Below are positions 7,959 through 17,229 of a stretch of DNA of 34,308 bases, piece by piece (position 1 is the first letter of the stretch; each line of letters starts with the position of its first letter). Location of the stretch: positions 1 to 34,308 of the forward strand of contig WRNE01000019.1 of the NCBI GenBank assembly GCA_009776725.1, written 5' to 3'. Below the pieces are notes generated by a model. The model did not search any database. It saw nothing but the letters and a program-made list of their open reading frames with translations, and was not told the origin of the DNA. The position numbers and the translations under genes are program-made. The DNA is from Coriobacteriia bacterium. Lineage in GTDB: Bacteria; Actinomycetota; Coriobacteriia; Coriobacteriales; UBA8131.

Positions 7959-8762
7959 ATGAGAAAGTACCTTTCTATATTTCGCATTCGCTTCATTAAC
8001 GCGATGCAGTACCGGGCAGCAGCGGCAGCGGGGATCAGCACGCAATTCGCTTGGGGCTTCATGGAGATTTTTGCTTTTGCCGCCTTTTATCGGTCCGATC
8101 CGTCTGCCTTTCCGATGGAGTTCAGCCAGACCGTCTCCTATATCTGGCTACAGCAAGCCTTCCTGGCCTTATTCATGATGTGGTTTTGGGAAAACGAGAT
8201 TGCTGCTTCGATTGCCGAGGGGTCGATCGCCTACGAGCTCGTCCGCCCCCTTGACCTTTACAGCCGATGGTTTTGCCAAGCCTCGGCAAACCGGCTTGCC
8301 CGGTCCCTGCTGAGATGTTCGCCCATCCTGCTGGTAGCTCTCGTCGTCCCTTCGCCTTTCCGTCTGCTGCTTCCTCCAACTCTTGGCCAATTCGTACTCT
8401 TTGTCGTTTCTATGGCCTTGTCGCTTGGGGTTGTGGTTGCTTTTTCCATGCTGATGTATATATCGCTCTTCTATACCATCTCGCCTACCGGCATGAGGCT
8501 CATCGTTGGCAATTTGACTGACTTTCTAGCTGGTTCGATCATCCCCCTGCCCTTCTTCCCCGACTCTATTCGGAGGCTTGTCGAGTTACTGCCTTTTGCT
8601 GCTATGCAAAACATGCCACTGCGCATCTATAGCGGCAATATCAGTGGAAACGACACGCTCACCGGAATCCTGCTACAGCTATTTTGGCTGGTAGCCCTGG
8701 TTTTGGTCGGACGTCTTGCTATGCAACGGGCTTTAGGCAAAGTCGTCGTGCAAGGAGGCTGA
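7959..8762 (+). CDS. ABC-2 family permease 1
   Basis: A 267-residue membrane protein with about six hydrophobic segments and the pattern seen in permeases paired with this ATPase type (RKYLSIFRIRFINAMQYRAAA at the start, a GSIIPLPFFPDSIRRLVELLPF motif near residue 190). I chose the ATG at 7959; a GTG at 7950 in the same frame is an alternative, and neither has a strong ribosome binding site. It follows the ATPase after a short gap and probably dimerises with permease 2 to form the channel. Confidence 0.85.
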   Translation: MRKYLSIFRIRFINAMQYRAAAAAGISTQFAWGFMEIFAFAAFYRSDPSAFPMEFSQTVSYIWLQQAFLALFMMWFWENEIAASIAEGSIAYELVRPLDLYSRWFCQASANRLARSLLRCSPILLVALVVPSPFRLLLPPTLGQFVLFVVSMALSLGVVVAFSMLMYISLFYTISPTGMRLIVGNLTDFLAGSIIPLPFFPDSIRRLVELLPFAAMQNMPLRIYSGNISGNDTLTGILLQLFWLVALVLVGRLAMQRALGKVVVQGG

Positions 8763-8821
8763 GCAACAATGGGGCTATGGCTATACCGGCTTTGCCGCAA
8801 CACGGACGAAACAGGCTTGAG

Positions 8822-9598
8822 ATGAAGCTCTTCGGCAAGTTCTTCTCCATACACATAAAAAGCCAGATGCAGTACAAGTCATCCTTCTTTTTATCGGTAA
8901 TCGGCCAGTTCTGTACAGCCTTTGCGACTCTTTTGGGCGTTTATTTCATGTTCACCCGCTTCTTCAGCGTGGAAGGGTTCACCTTCGACCAGGCCTTGCT
9001 TTGTTTTGCCACGATGATGATGGCGTTTGGTCTGGCGGAAATGATCGGCCGGGGCTTTGACCTTTTTCCGCAGATGCTCGGCAATGGCGAGTTCGACCGT
9101 ATCTTGGTCAGGCCGCAGGGCTTGGTCTATCAGGTCGTCGCCTCGAAAATGGACTTCACCCGCCTCGGCCGGCTCAGTCAGGCCATCCTCGTCTTCGCCT
9201 ATGCTATTCCTAGCAGCGGAATTGCCTGGACTCTCGACAAAATCGTCACCCTGATGCTCATGGTCGTTTGCGGCAGCCTGACCTTTTTCGGCCTCTTTTT
9301 GATATATGCCGCCTTCTCTTTCTTTACCGTCGAGGGGCTGGAGTTTATGAACATCCTTACGAACGGCGGCCTGGAATTCGGCAGGTACCCCTATGTGGTG
9401 TATGGAAAGAACATCCTGCGCTTCTTGACTTATGTGGTACCCCTTGCCTTGGTTCAATACTATCCCCTTTTGTACCTGCTAGATAGGGAGACAAACGCGC
9501 TCTACATGCTGGCGCCTTTGATCTCGCTGGTATTTCTCATTCCATCCTATGTCTTTTTTCGTTTTGGTGTCAGCAGGTACAAGTCCACTGGATCATAG
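8822..9598 (+). CDS. ABC-2 family permease 2
   Basis: A 258-residue membrane protein with the same topology as permease 1. It starts KLFGKFFSIHIKSQMQYKSSFFLS and shows the related pattern LTYVVPLALVQYYPLLYLL near the end. The start at 8822 gives the family-like N-terminus but has a weak ribosome binding site; an in-frame ATG at 8777 would add 15 residues, and the AGGAGG at 8753 is far from either. It is the last gene of the exporter operon; tRNA-Ser follows. Confidence 0.85.
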   Translation: MKLFGKFFSIHIKSQMQYKSSFFLSVIGQFCTAFATLLGVYFMFTRFFSVEGFTFDQALLCFATMMMAFGLAEMIGRGFDLFPQMLGNGEFDRILVRPQGLVYQVVASKMDFTRLGRLSQAILVFAYAIPSSGIAWTLDKIVTLMLMVVCGSLTFFGLFLIYAAFSFFTVEGLEFMNILTNGGLEFGRYPYVVYGKNILRFLTYVVPLALVQYYPLLYLLDRETNALYMLAPLISLVFLIPSYVFFRFGVSRYKSTGS

Positions 9599-9704
9599 AA
9601 AAAATGCTTTCTGACCGGTATGGTTTTTATGCATCAGACATTATCTGGGTATTAATTACTACAAAGCCGTTTCGTTTTATGGCATCATGTTTATCGTTAC
9701 AATT

Positions 9705-9797
9705 GGAGAGATGGCTGAGTGGTCGAAGGCGGCGGTCTCGAAAACCGTTGAGCGTGTACTCCACGTTCCCAGGGTTCGAATCCCTGTCTCTCCGCCA
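9705..9797 (+). tRNA. tRNA-Ser(CGA)
   Basis: The acceptor stem GGAGAGA pairs with TCTCTCC, followed by discriminator G and an encoded CCA end. The anticodon loop CTCGAAA gives anticodon CGA, reading the serine codon UCG. There is a long variable arm as expected for serine tRNA, and a T-arm containing GGTTCGAATCC. Total length is 93 bases. Confidence 0.96.
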
Positions 9798-9817
9798 ATT
9801 ATCAATTAAATGAGACC

Positions 9818-9851
9818 TTGACACATATAGTAAGCTTGTTGTTACTATAAT
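9818..9851 (+). promoter_or_regulatory. Promoter/operator region of the tetR-type gene
   Basis: TTGACA at 9818-9823 is followed by a perfect 8+8 inverted repeat, TATAGTAA and TTACTATA, separated by 8 bases (9826-9849). A -10-like TACTAT (9843-9848) or TATAAT (9846-9851) lies inside the right arm, with longer spacing than ideal. The dyad would suit a TetR dimer repressing its own gene, which starts at 9906. Confidence 0.5.
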
Positions 9852-9905
9852 TAACACATAAAGAGATCTGCAACCAGTCGTACTTTGTAAAGAAGGAGAA
9901 GTCTG

Positions 9906-10532
9906 ATGGAGGATGCATCAGGAACCAAAGAGCAGATTTTTGATGTATTTGTAGAGATGACAGCCGAGCTCGGCTTTGAGAATGTAAGCATGCGAGACAT
10001 AGCCAGGAATGTCGGTATTAACCCGGCATCGATTTACTACCACTTTAAGAACAAAAGCCAAATGCTGGAATTGGCATATGACTATTATCAAGACCACCAG
10101 TATGACAACCGTTTGTCGATCGACGAGATGAAAAGAATCATCAAGACCGCTGATGCGAATCAAATAGTCCGGTCGTTTTTATATACCCACGAGTCCGAAG
10201 ACCAAAAGAAGTACGTTCGGATGGTCCAAGTGATCAAGATTGTCTATATGCGCTTATTCCAAGATCCCATTGCGAACTCGCTTTTTCGGGCAACTAACGA
10301 CGACAGCGCAGTATATATGATCGAGATTTTAGAGTATGGGAAAGGAATCGGCCGTATAGACCCTGCATTCGATATTAAAACCTATGCTGAGATGTTTATC
10401 GGCGCTATTGCCATTATGGGCATAAACTCTTTTGCCAACCCAGACTATGTAGTCCGGCAGCTAGACGAGGAGATCGATATCCTTGCTCTGCTAGCACGCC
10501 TTTTGGCAACTGCCTTGTTGCCTCTAGAGTGA
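9906..10532 (+). CDS. TetR/AcrR-family regulator
   Basis: A 208-residue protein with a clear N-terminal HTH: FENVSMRDIARNVGINPASI, followed by YYHFKNKSQML (residues about 24-54). The C-terminal helical domain binds an unknown ligand. AAGGAGAAG gives a strong ribosome binding site. An 8+8 inverted repeat upstream is a candidate own operator. The copper ATPase lies 380 bases downstream with a repeat element and its own promoter between, so control of copA by this protein is possible but not shown. A TetR site of different sequence (GTTACCG dyad) lies before cydA. Confidence 0.88.
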   Translation: MEDASGTKEQIFDVFVEMTAELGFENVSMRDIARNVGINPASIYYHFKNKSQMLELAYDYYQDHQYDNRLSIDEMKRIIKTADANQIVRSFLYTHESEDQKKYVRMVQVIKIVYMRLFQDPIANSLFRATNDDSAVYMIEILEYGKGIGRIDPAFDIKTYAEMFIGAIAIMGINSFANPDYVVRQLDEEIDILALLARLLATALLPLE

Positions 10533-10615
10533 ACTTATTATTCTTATAGCTTTATAGCGTTAGTTGGTGTTCTGGGTTATGGCGTGGAGGTGCGGACGAA
10601 AGTTGGGTCTGGCTT

Positions 10616-10766
10616 GCTGCAGATTGACGTTTGTCTGCAATTTTTACGCTGCTCGAATAAAAGCCGTTTTGCAAAAGCCCTGGTCAGAAATTTGCTTAGT
10701 CGGAATAACATAATTTTTCACCCGAATTTCCCCTGCCAAAATTGCAGACAATCGTCGATCTGTAGC
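10616..10766 (+). repeat. Copy 1 of the 150-160 bp inverted-end intergenic element
   Basis: The ends are GCTGCAGATTGACGTTTGTC and, reading inward on the other strand, GCTACAGATCGACGATTGTC; 20 of 23 terminal bases pair. The core, AGCCGTTTTGCAAAAGCC onward through 10725, differs from copy 2 at only about 3 of 58 positions. No gene fits inside. It lies between the tetR-type gene and copA. Confidence 0.85.
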
Positions 10767-10812
10767 ACTTACCCTAAAAGAGAAGCATGTAATACTTGCC
10801 GGCCTAGTCGTT

Positions 10813-10841
10813 TTGCAATCGATGGTAACTCGATTTAGAAT
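10813..10841 (+). promoter_or_regulatory. Candidate copA promoter with internal dyad
   Basis: TTGCAA at 10813-10818 and TAGAAT at 10836-10841 are separated by 17 bases, 74 bases before the copA start. Within the spacer lies ATCGA-7-TCGAT (10818-10834), a dyad that a copper-responsive or other dimeric repressor could occupy. No copper-sensor gene (CsoR, CopY or CueR type) is adjacent. Confidence 0.45.
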
Positions 10842-10914
10842 GTCCTTGATGGTTTTTTGGCAGCCAGTCAAGGCCAACAGCAGCTAAGAGCATAAAGAAA
10901 CTAAGAAGGTCGTC

Positions 10915-13248
10915 ATGTCAACAACAATCAGCATCCCCGTCGGGGGAATGACCTGCGCAGTCTGTGCCCAACGGGTTGAAAAGGCGTTGCTCAAGGTAGC
11001 AGGAGTAAGCGAGGCCGCAGTCAACTATGCCAGTGAGAAGGCGATTGTCACTTACGACCGCAGCCTGGCCGATATCGCCCAATTTCGCGATGCCATTGAA
11101 AAAGCCGGTTACGAGGCACTCTCGACGTCGCTTTCTGACTCGCTGGAGGCAGACCTGACCTATCATAGGCAAGAGATCCGCAAAGGCTGGATCAAGTTTG
11201 TCCTTGCTGGCCTGGTGACTATACCCTTGCTCTACATAGCAATGGTGCCGATGCTGGTCAGCCCGGGAAACGCCAGCTTGGTCCTGCCTTACCCTGGCTT
11301 TCTTCTGCCTGGCACTTATCCGTTGACCAACGCGCTGGTCCAGCTAAGCCTGGCTATCATAGCGGTGGCAGTCGGCTACCGCTTCTATATCGACGGCATC
11401 AGGGCCATCGTCACCTTGTCCCCCAATATGGACAGCCTGATCGCCTTAGGCACAGGGGCTGCCTTTATCTACAGCCTTACCAATACGGTACTCATTGCCC
11501 TAGGCAACCACCACCTTGTGCACAACCTCTACTTCGAGGCTGCCGCGACCATCATCACCTTGATTTTATTGGGACGTAACCTCGAGGCAATGAGCAAGAG
11601 CCGGGCCGGCGAGGCTATCAAGTCTTTGATGCGCCTTGCCCCCCAGACAGCGATCGTCGTCCGCGACGGCCAAGAGGTCGAAGCCCCGGTTGACACCCTT
11701 GAGCCGGGCGACTACTTGGTCGTTCGGCCGGGCTCGCGCATTCCAGTCGACGGACTGGTGCTTGAGGGCGTCAGTGCCGTCGATGAAAGCATTTTGAGCG
11801 GAGAGAGCCTGCCTGTGGATAAAAGCCCGGGAGACACTGTCTTTGCTGCAACCTTAAACACTACAGGGGTCCTTCGCTTCGAGGCCACGAGGGTAGGCAC
11901 TGACACAGCGCTCTCGCAAATCATCACGGCTGTGGAAGAGGCTCAAGGGAGAAAAGCCCCCATTGCCCGCCTCGCTGACCGGGTCGCCGGGATCTTCGTC
12001 CCCATCGTATGTGCGATTGCGATCCTCTCCTCGATTGCCTGGTACCTAGCACTAAGCTTCGGTGTGGCCAGCCTGCCTGCCAATTCCGATATCTGGTCTT
12101 TTACCGTAAATATCTTGATCTCTGTATTGGTCGTCGCCTGTCCCTGTGCGCTAGGCCTGGCAACCCCGGTGGCGATCATGGTTGGCACTGGCAAGGGAGC
12201 CGAGCTAGGCATTCTCATCCGCAGTGGCGAGGCCCTGGAAAAAGCCGGAGTGATTGATGCTGTAGTCTTAGACAAGACCGGGACAGTCACCAGCGGACGG
12301 CCGACCCTGGTCGATATTGCGCCTGTCGGGGGCTTCTCCCCATTTGGATATTTGGAGCAAACTGAAATGACTGCAGCCGATGCATTGCTCCTGGTCACAG
12401 CTTCCGCCGAGCATGACTCGGAGCATCCCTTGGCCAAAGCAATTGTCCAAGCCGCTGAAGACAAAGGCTTAAATCTGCTTGGCGTAGGCTCGTTTCAAGC
12501 GATTCCTGGTTTGGGGATAAAAGCCGTGCTTGACGGCCAGTTGGAAGTGCTGGTCGGCAACACCACCTTCTTAAGGGAGGCCGGGGTTGATGTCAGCGAG
12601 CACGACGGCTTGCAAAACGAGTTTGCCGAGGCTGGGAAGACCACCGTCCATGTGGCGATCTCTGGGGACTATGCAGGAATGCTCAGCCTTGCCGATGCTT
12701 TGAAGGCGAATTCGGTACAGGCTATCAAAAAGCTGCAGGACGAGGGCTTTCAGGTAATGCTTCTGTCCGGAGACAACCAGCGTACAGCTCAAGCCATCGG
12801 GCGCGAACTGAACATCGAGAAGGTCATCGCCGAGGTCTTGCCGCATGAGAAGGCCAAACAGATCCAAGCCCTCCGCGAGGACGGCTTGAAGGTAGCTATG
12901 GTCGGGGACGGGATCAACGATGCTCCAGCCCTCATCGAGTCCGACCTCGGGCTGGCCATTGGCAGTGGCACCGACATCGCCATCGACTCGGCAGACATCG
13001 TCTTGATGCACAGCGACCCGCTAGACATCCCCCGTGCCATTGAATTGTCCCGGCTCACGCTGCGGGCGATCAAGCAGAACCTTTTTTGGGCCTTTGCCTT
13101 TAACACGATCGCCATCCCGGTGGCTGCCGGCCTCTTATACGTCTTCGGTGGGCCTTTGCTAAACCCAATCATCTCGGCCATGGCGATGAGCGTCTCTTCA
13201 CTGGTGGTCATGGCCAATGCACTGAGGTTGAAGGCCAAACGCATTTGA
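10915..13248 (+). CDS. copA: Copper-exporting P1B-type ATPase
   Basis: A 777-residue pump. One N-terminal heavy-metal-associated domain carries the metal-binding C14-x-x-C17. The membrane CPC motif is at 409-411, the phosphorylated aspartate is D453 in DKTGT, and the hinge GDGINDAP is at 664-671. The last membrane helices carry the CopA-type residues ([11 protein letters not shown], then [23 protein letters not shown]), which favours Cu(I) over Zn/Cd. It extrudes Cu(I) from the cytoplasm using ATP. Length and single HMA domain match bacterial CopA. A good ribosome binding site (AAGAAGG) precedes ATG. No copper chaperone copZ is seen beside it. The threonine synthase follows after 30 bases, so the two may share a transcript although their roles are unrelated. 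Confidence 0.94.
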   Translation: MSTTISIPVGGMTCAVCAQRVEKALLKVAGVSEAAVNYASEKAIVTYDRSLADIAQFRDAIEKAGYEALSTSLSDSLEADLTYHRQEIRKGWIKFVLAGLVTIPLLYIAMVPMLVSPGNASLVLPYPGFLLPGTYPLTNALVQLSLAIIAVAVGYRFYIDGIRAIVTLSPNMDSLIALGTGAAFIYSLTNTVLIALGNHHLVHNLYFEAAATIITLILLGRNLEAMSKSRAGEAIKSLMRLAPQTAIVVRDGQEVEAPVDTLEPGDYLVVRPGSRIPVDGLVLEGVSAVDESILSGESLPVDKSPGDTVFAATLNTTGVLRFEATRVGTDTALSQIITAVEEAQGRKAPIARLADRVAGIFVPIVCAIAILSSIAWYLALSFGVASLPANSDIWSFTVNILISVLVVACPCALGLATPVAIMVGTGKGAELGILIRSGEALEKAGVIDAVVLDKTGTVTSGRPTLVDIAPVGGFSPFGYLEQTEMTAADALLLVTASAEHDSEHPLAKAIVQAAEDKGLNLLGVGSFQAIPGLGIKAVLDGQLEVLVGNTTFLREAGVDVSEHDGLQNEFAEAGKTTVHVAISGDYAGMLSLADALKANSVQAIKKLQDEGFQVMLLSGDNQRTAQAIGRELNIEKVIAEVLPHEKAKQIQALREDGLKVAMVGDGINDAPALIESDLGLAIGSGTDIAIDSADIVLMHSDPLDIPRAIELSRLTLRAIKQNLFWAFAFNTIAIPVAAGLLYVFGGPLLNPIISAMAMSVSSLVVMANALRLKAKRI

Positions 13249-13278
13249 TAAAAATCTTACTTGACGGGAAGGAATAAA

Positions 13279-14865
13279 ATGGACGACCAGCAAAAACCTG
13301 ATCTACCAGCTAGCTATATAAACAGTTACTCAGACACACGCGGCCAAACAAAGGCCCCTTTGCCCTTCTCTTCGGTCATTATCCAAGGCTTGGCTGAACA
13401 GGGAGGCCTCTTTGTCCCAGACCGCCTTCCCCACATAAATCTTGACGAGATCGTGGCATTGGCCGGTCTCCCTTATGCCGAAAGGGCAGCTCAGATCTAC
13501 TACCGGTTCGGCGTGGACTTTGCACTCGACGAGACCCAGGCCTTGATGGGCCTGGCATACTCTGGCACCTTCAGCTCGCCAGACGTCGCACCGGTTGTAC
13601 AGGTCGCCGACCATACCTACCTGCTCGAGCTGACGCATGGGCCGACCTCTGCCTTTAAAGACCTTGCCCTGCAATGCCTCCCCCACTTTTTTACTGCTGC
13701 CCAAGACAAAGCCGCTGGCGACAGCAAGTCGGGCATGCCCTTGAACTTGATACTGGTGGCTACTTCAGGAGACACTGGGTCGGCGGCTCTGGCTGGTTTC
13801 AAAGACCGTGAGCACACTGCCTTGATCGTCTACTACCCCAAAGACGGGGTCAGTGAGATCCAGATGCGCCAAATGGCTACCGCTGAGGGGTCGAACCTGG
13901 GCGTTGTAGCTGTCAACGGGAACTTCGACGATTGCCAGAATGCCGTCAAAGCGGCCTTCAACGATGCCCGCTTTGCATCAAGCCTAGCCGACCAAAACGT
14001 CCAGCTTTCATCGGCCAACTCCATTAATTGGGGACGCTTGCTGCCCCAAGTGGTCTATTATGTGTCGGCCTACGCGCAGCTTGTCGCACAGTCGGCGATC
14101 ACTGCCGGCGACCGCATCGACGTCTCGGTCCCCACCGGCAACTTCGGCAATATCCTTGCCGCCTGGTATGCCCGCGAGATCGGCACGCCCATCGACCGCC
14201 TTTATTGCGCGTCCAATGAGAACCATGTGCTTACCGACTTCCTAAACACTGGATCCTACGATATTAGCGACCGGCCCTTTACCCTCACCCCTTCGCCCTC
14301 CATGGACATCCTGGTCTCCAGCAACCTGGAGCGCCAGCTATTCGAGTTAAACGGCAGGGACCCGGAATTGGTCAAGCAGTGGATGGGCGACCTCAGCGAG
14401 CGTAAGGCTTTTCATGTGGATAAGACCACCTTTGCGGCCCTGCGAGACGTGTTCAGTGCGGACTGGGTGACAAACAAGGAAAGCCTGGAGACGATCAAGG
14501 AAGTCTATGAGTCGCATCGCTATCTGCTTGATCCTCACACCGCAGTTGCCTGGAAAGCAGCGATGCGTTTGCGTCCTTCCTCTGACACGCCAGTACTTAT
14601 AGCCTCTACAGCCCATTGGGCGAAGTTCGGCTGGGATGTCTATCGGGCACTAAACGACATAGACCCCGGAGCAGACTTGCCCGCGCCGGTATCAGGCTTG
14701 AGCTACACTCAGTTGCTAAGCCTCATCCAAGCAGACTATGCCACGGCTCCTTTGCCTATGGCTTTGGCTGGTCTCGAGCAAAAGCCGATCCGTTTCACGG
14801 AGGAAGCTGAGGGCACGAGCACAGGTATCGAGCAAACGATCCTAGACTGGCTTGAAAGCTCCTAG
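13279..14865 (+). CDS. thrC: Threonine synthase
   Basis: A 528-residue PLP enzyme converting O-phosphohomoserine to threonine, the last step of threonine biosynthesis. The start at 13279 has GGGAAGG in front; an upstream TTG at 13261 is less likely. The N-terminal cap (YSDTRGQ, then GLAEQGGLFVPDRLP), PLP lysine K127 in TSAFKDLAL, and the phosphate-binding ATSGDTGSAALAGF are all present. SVPTGNFGNILAAWYAREIG near residue 280 is also typical. Length fits the longer, fungal/Gram-negative-like clade of the enzyme. The asd gene at 28652-29683 acts earlier in the same aspartate pathway. Confidence 0.95.
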   Translation: MDDQQKPDLPASYINSYSDTRGQTKAPLPFSSVIIQGLAEQGGLFVPDRLPHINLDEIVALAGLPYAERAAQIYYRFGVDFALDETQALMGLAYSGTFSSPDVAPVVQVADHTYLLELTHGPTSAFKDLALQCLPHFFTAAQDKAAGDSKSGMPLNLILVATSGDTGSAALAGFKDREHTALIVYYPKDGVSEIQMRQMATAEGSNLGVVAVNGNFDDCQNAVKAAFNDARFASSLADQNVQLSSANSINWGRLLPQVVYYVSAYAQLVAQSAITAGDRIDVSVPTGNFGNILAAWYAREIGTPIDRLYCASNENHVLTDFLNTGSYDISDRPFTLTPSPSMDILVSSNLERQLFELNGRDPELVKQWMGDLSERKAFHVDKTTFAALRDVFSADWVTNKESLETIKEVYESHRYLLDPHTAVAWKAAMRLRPSSDTPVLIASTAHWAKFGWDVYRALNDIDPGADLPAPVSGLSYTQLLSLIQADYATAPLPMALAGLEQKPIRFTEEAEGTSTGIEQTILDWLESS

Positions 14866-14909
14866 GCGTCAGTCAGGAGATTCGGCGCTGCCAGCAAGGC
14901 GGCTTGGGT

Positions 14910-15587
14910 TTATCCCGATAATTTGTTCTTTACCCCAGTATGGCCTGTGCAGATGTACTCGGCTACGTCAAGCAGGCCTTGGTTGGCCTTGACGCTTTCG
15001 ATGTCTTGTTGGTGTTTCATGTTCATCAACCACAAGAAAGGCAGGATGTTCCCGTTTCGGCCGATGCGCAGCAGGTCGCCGGTTACCAGATAGCGGTTGT
15101 CGATAAAATAGATGGCCGATCCGCTGGTGTGGCCAGGAGCGATATATAAAGAGATGCTGGTATTGCCGATAACCACCGTCTCGCTGTCTGCTAGCAATTG
15201 ATAGTTGTTGATGCGGCTGTTATGCGTCACCCCTCGACGGGGGGTCGTTCCGTCGATCATTTGCTCTTCGGCTGTAGACATGAAGAGCTCGGCTTGGGGA
15301 AAGGCAGTGCGTCCCCCGGCATGGTCGTAATCGGTATGGGTCAAAAAGACATGGGTCACGTCGTCGGGGACGATGCCTACCTTGGCCAACTCCCGCTTGG
15401 CAAGGTTGGGGTTGATGCCGGTATCGAAGAGCAAGACGCCTTGATCGGTCTGGTAGGCGTAAAAATTCACAAAGACATTGCGTATGGCAAAAAGGCCCTC
15501 GTTGATGCGCATGGTTGGGCTAGGGCGAAAACGACTGAGGATAAACACAAGCAAGCCAAGCAATATGATTTCGAAAACATAGATCAT
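14910..15587 (-). CDS. MBL-fold metal hydrolase, membrane-anchored
   Basis: A 225-residue protein. Residues 1-20 form an N-terminal membrane helix (YVFEIILLGLLVFILSRF). The metallo-beta-lactamase metal motif appears as THTDYDHAGG, i.e. H-x-D-x-D-H, with a later histidine in APGHTSGSA, an aspartate in VTGDLL and a terminal TGH. This resembles hydrolases of the lactamase superfamily with unknown substrates. It is convergent with thrC and followed upstream by the GPH transporter on the same strand, separated by a hairpin, so it is probably a separate unit. Confidence 0.82.
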   Translation of the reverse strand: MIYVFEIILLGLLVFILSRFRPSPTMRINEGLFAIRNVFVNFYAYQTDQGVLLFDTGINPNLAKRELAKVGIVPDDVTHVFLTHTDYDHAGGRTAFPQAELFMSTAEEQMIDGTTPRRGVTHNSRINNYQLLADSETVVIGNTSISLYIAPGHTSGSAIYFIDNRYLVTGDLLRIGRNGNILPFLWLMNMKHQQDIESVKANQGLLDVAEYICTGHTGVKNKLSG

Positions 15588-15676
15588 CTTTACTCCTCCG
15601 AGCAGCTTTGAAAATTTGAGTTAATTTGCGTAGCTTTAATAGCAGTTTAGCATCAAGCCGGCCTAGACTCAACAGC

Positions 15677-15711
15677 AAAGCGACCGGCTGTTTTAGTGTT
15701 CCGGTCGCTTT
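15677..15711. terminator. Terminator-like hairpin between transporter and MBL hydrolase
   Basis: The stem AAAGCGACCGG pairs with CCGGTCGCTTT around a 13-base loop, 11 perfect pairs. On the plus strand it is followed by ATTTAACTT; on the minus strand the T-run lies within the stem. It sits just past the stop of the GPH transporter gene read on the minus strand, so it probably ends that operon. Confidence 0.7.
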
Positions 15712-15773
15712 ATTTAACTTACTTATTGTGTTATTAGTACCTAGCTTCACAGCCAGATACAGTCAAGCATTCT

Positions 15774-17174
15774 TTAAGCTGCGTCAGCGGCAAGGGCCTC
15801 ACGCTCATTGATCTCTTGTTGCATCTCAGCAACCTTGGCTGGGGTCAGGCGAAAACCGATGTGCAGGATCAAAGCATTGATCAAGCCGCCGATGGCGGGC
15901 AGGGTGAAAAGCATCATAACGATGCCCTGCTTCATTTCCATCGTCACGTCCGCTGCCAAGACATTGGGGTCAAAGCCGGAGATGCCTAAAATCAGCGGCA
16001 CTAGGATGCCGCGCAGCATCAGGCCGATTTTGATCGGGATCGTTTGCGAGCCCATGACAAAAGCAGAAGTCTCCTTGCCGGTTTTCCATTTCGCGTAAAC
16101 GACACAGTCGCTATAGAGGACCTGCATATTGACCATGGAGAGGCCAGCGATCAAGCCGCGGATACAAATGATCACGATCATCCCGATATTGCTAGGAATT
16201 GCTACAAAACTTGCAATAAAATTCAATATTACGCTTGAATACGAGCCAACCAATACAGCCTGCTTCGCCCCTATCCGCTTGCCCATGGGGCCAGCAAGAT
16301 AAGAGGTGATCACACCGATAATCGAGCCTAGCAACAGCTGCAGCGGGAACAAGCTGGGGTTACCGATGTAGGTGTAGTAATAGGTCGTGGAGCTGATCGC
16401 TCCAGCATTAAAGCAGCTCGATATCAATGCTCCTCCCAGTATTACCAACAAGTAGGGGTTCTGCAAAGCGCTTTTCAGGATGTCCATTAAGGTGATCTGT
16501 TGGGCTGCCGACTGGGCTTGTGCTTTTGCAGCCTCGCCGGTTGCCTCGTAACCTGAAGTCGCCCACACCGTCACCCAGCACATCAACATGTAAAAAATGC
16601 TGGTGATTGCTGCTAGGAAGGTGTAGACCATTATCTCAGGCATTGCCCGTTCCAGCACAGTGATATTCGGGATAACTGCATAAGAGTAAATCAAGCCTGC
16701 AGCTGCCGTCCAAGTCGCCCGCCTGGATGCGAGTATCGGCCGGTCGTCCGGTGTGGACGCCAAGACATTCATCATGTTCAGATTCGACGTCCAAGTAAAC
16801 GTCCTAGTCAAGTTGGTAAAAAAGAGCATCGAGCCGCAGATGATCAAAGCAAACCATTCAGGCCCGATTTTGGTGAAGCACAAGACGAAAGACAAAACCA
16901 CCAAAGGCGGGAAGAGTAGAATGTACGATCGGTTCTTGCCCCACCTCATGGGTTTTAGAGCGCTGATCAAGCCAGCATAGATAGGTTGCCCGATTGCGTC
17001 CCCAGCATATGCCAAAGACGTAGCGGTGGCTATACCGCCCAATGGGAACTTCGCTACATTAGTCAGAAAGAACATTAAATAGTAGTTCTCGATGTTCGCC
17101 ATAAACGAAAAGGCGAAGTCCGAGATACCGTATAAGTTCCTTGCCTTGCCCGTTAGGGCCTTCTTTTCCTCCAT
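15774..17174 (-). CDS. GPH-family (MFS_2) sodium/proton symporter
   Basis: A 466-residue transporter with about 12 membrane helices. The N-terminus (GISDFAFSFMANIENYYLMF) and the loop GDAIGQPIYAGLISALKPMRWGKNRSYILLFP match the glycoside-pentoside-hexuronide:cation symporter family. ATG is preceded by AGGAGGAG. It starts 55 bases after the second UroD-family gene, as the last gene of a three-gene minus-strand operon. The pairing suggests uptake of the compound that the two UroD-like proteins act on; GPH members in such contexts are not necessarily sugar carriers. Confidence 0.88.
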   Translation of the reverse strand: MEEKKALTGKARNLYGISDFAFSFMANIENYYLMFFLTNVAKFPLGGIATATSLAYAGDAIGQPIYAGLISALKPMRWGKNRSYILLFPPLVVLSFVLCFTKIGPEWFALIICGSMLFFTNLTRTFTWTSNLNMMNVLASTPDDRPILASRRATWTAAAGLIYSYAVIPNITVLERAMPEIMVYTFLAAITSIFYMLMCWVTVWATSGYEATGEAAKAQAQSAAQQITLMDILKSALQNPYLLVILGGALISSCFNAGAISSTTYYYTYIGNPSLFPLQLLLGSIIGVITSYLAGPMGKRIGAKQAVLVGSYSSVILNFIASFVAIPSNIGMIVIICIRGLIAGLSMVNMQVLYSDCVVYAKWKTGKETSAFVMGSQTIPIKIGLMLRGILVPLILGISGFDPNVLAADVTMEMKQGIVMMLFTLPAIGGLINALILHIGFRLTPAKVAEMQQEINEREALAADAA

Positions 17175-17229
17175 AAACCCTCCTCCTGTCTAATAGACTA
17201 AGTTAGACAGCCGAAAATTAACTGCACTT

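Noticed and set aside
8891..9457. Long minus-strand frame (188 codons) across permease 2
   Set aside because: Shadow of a membrane-protein gene: highly charged translation with no known pattern.
9705..9797. tRNA-Ser 3' end as an integration site
   Set aside because: No second copy of the tRNA end and no integrase gene lies in the flanking genes.
10584..10838. Plus-strand frame across repeat copy 1
   Set aside because: Most of it is the repeat element, the frame is not kept in the other copies, and it has no binding site.
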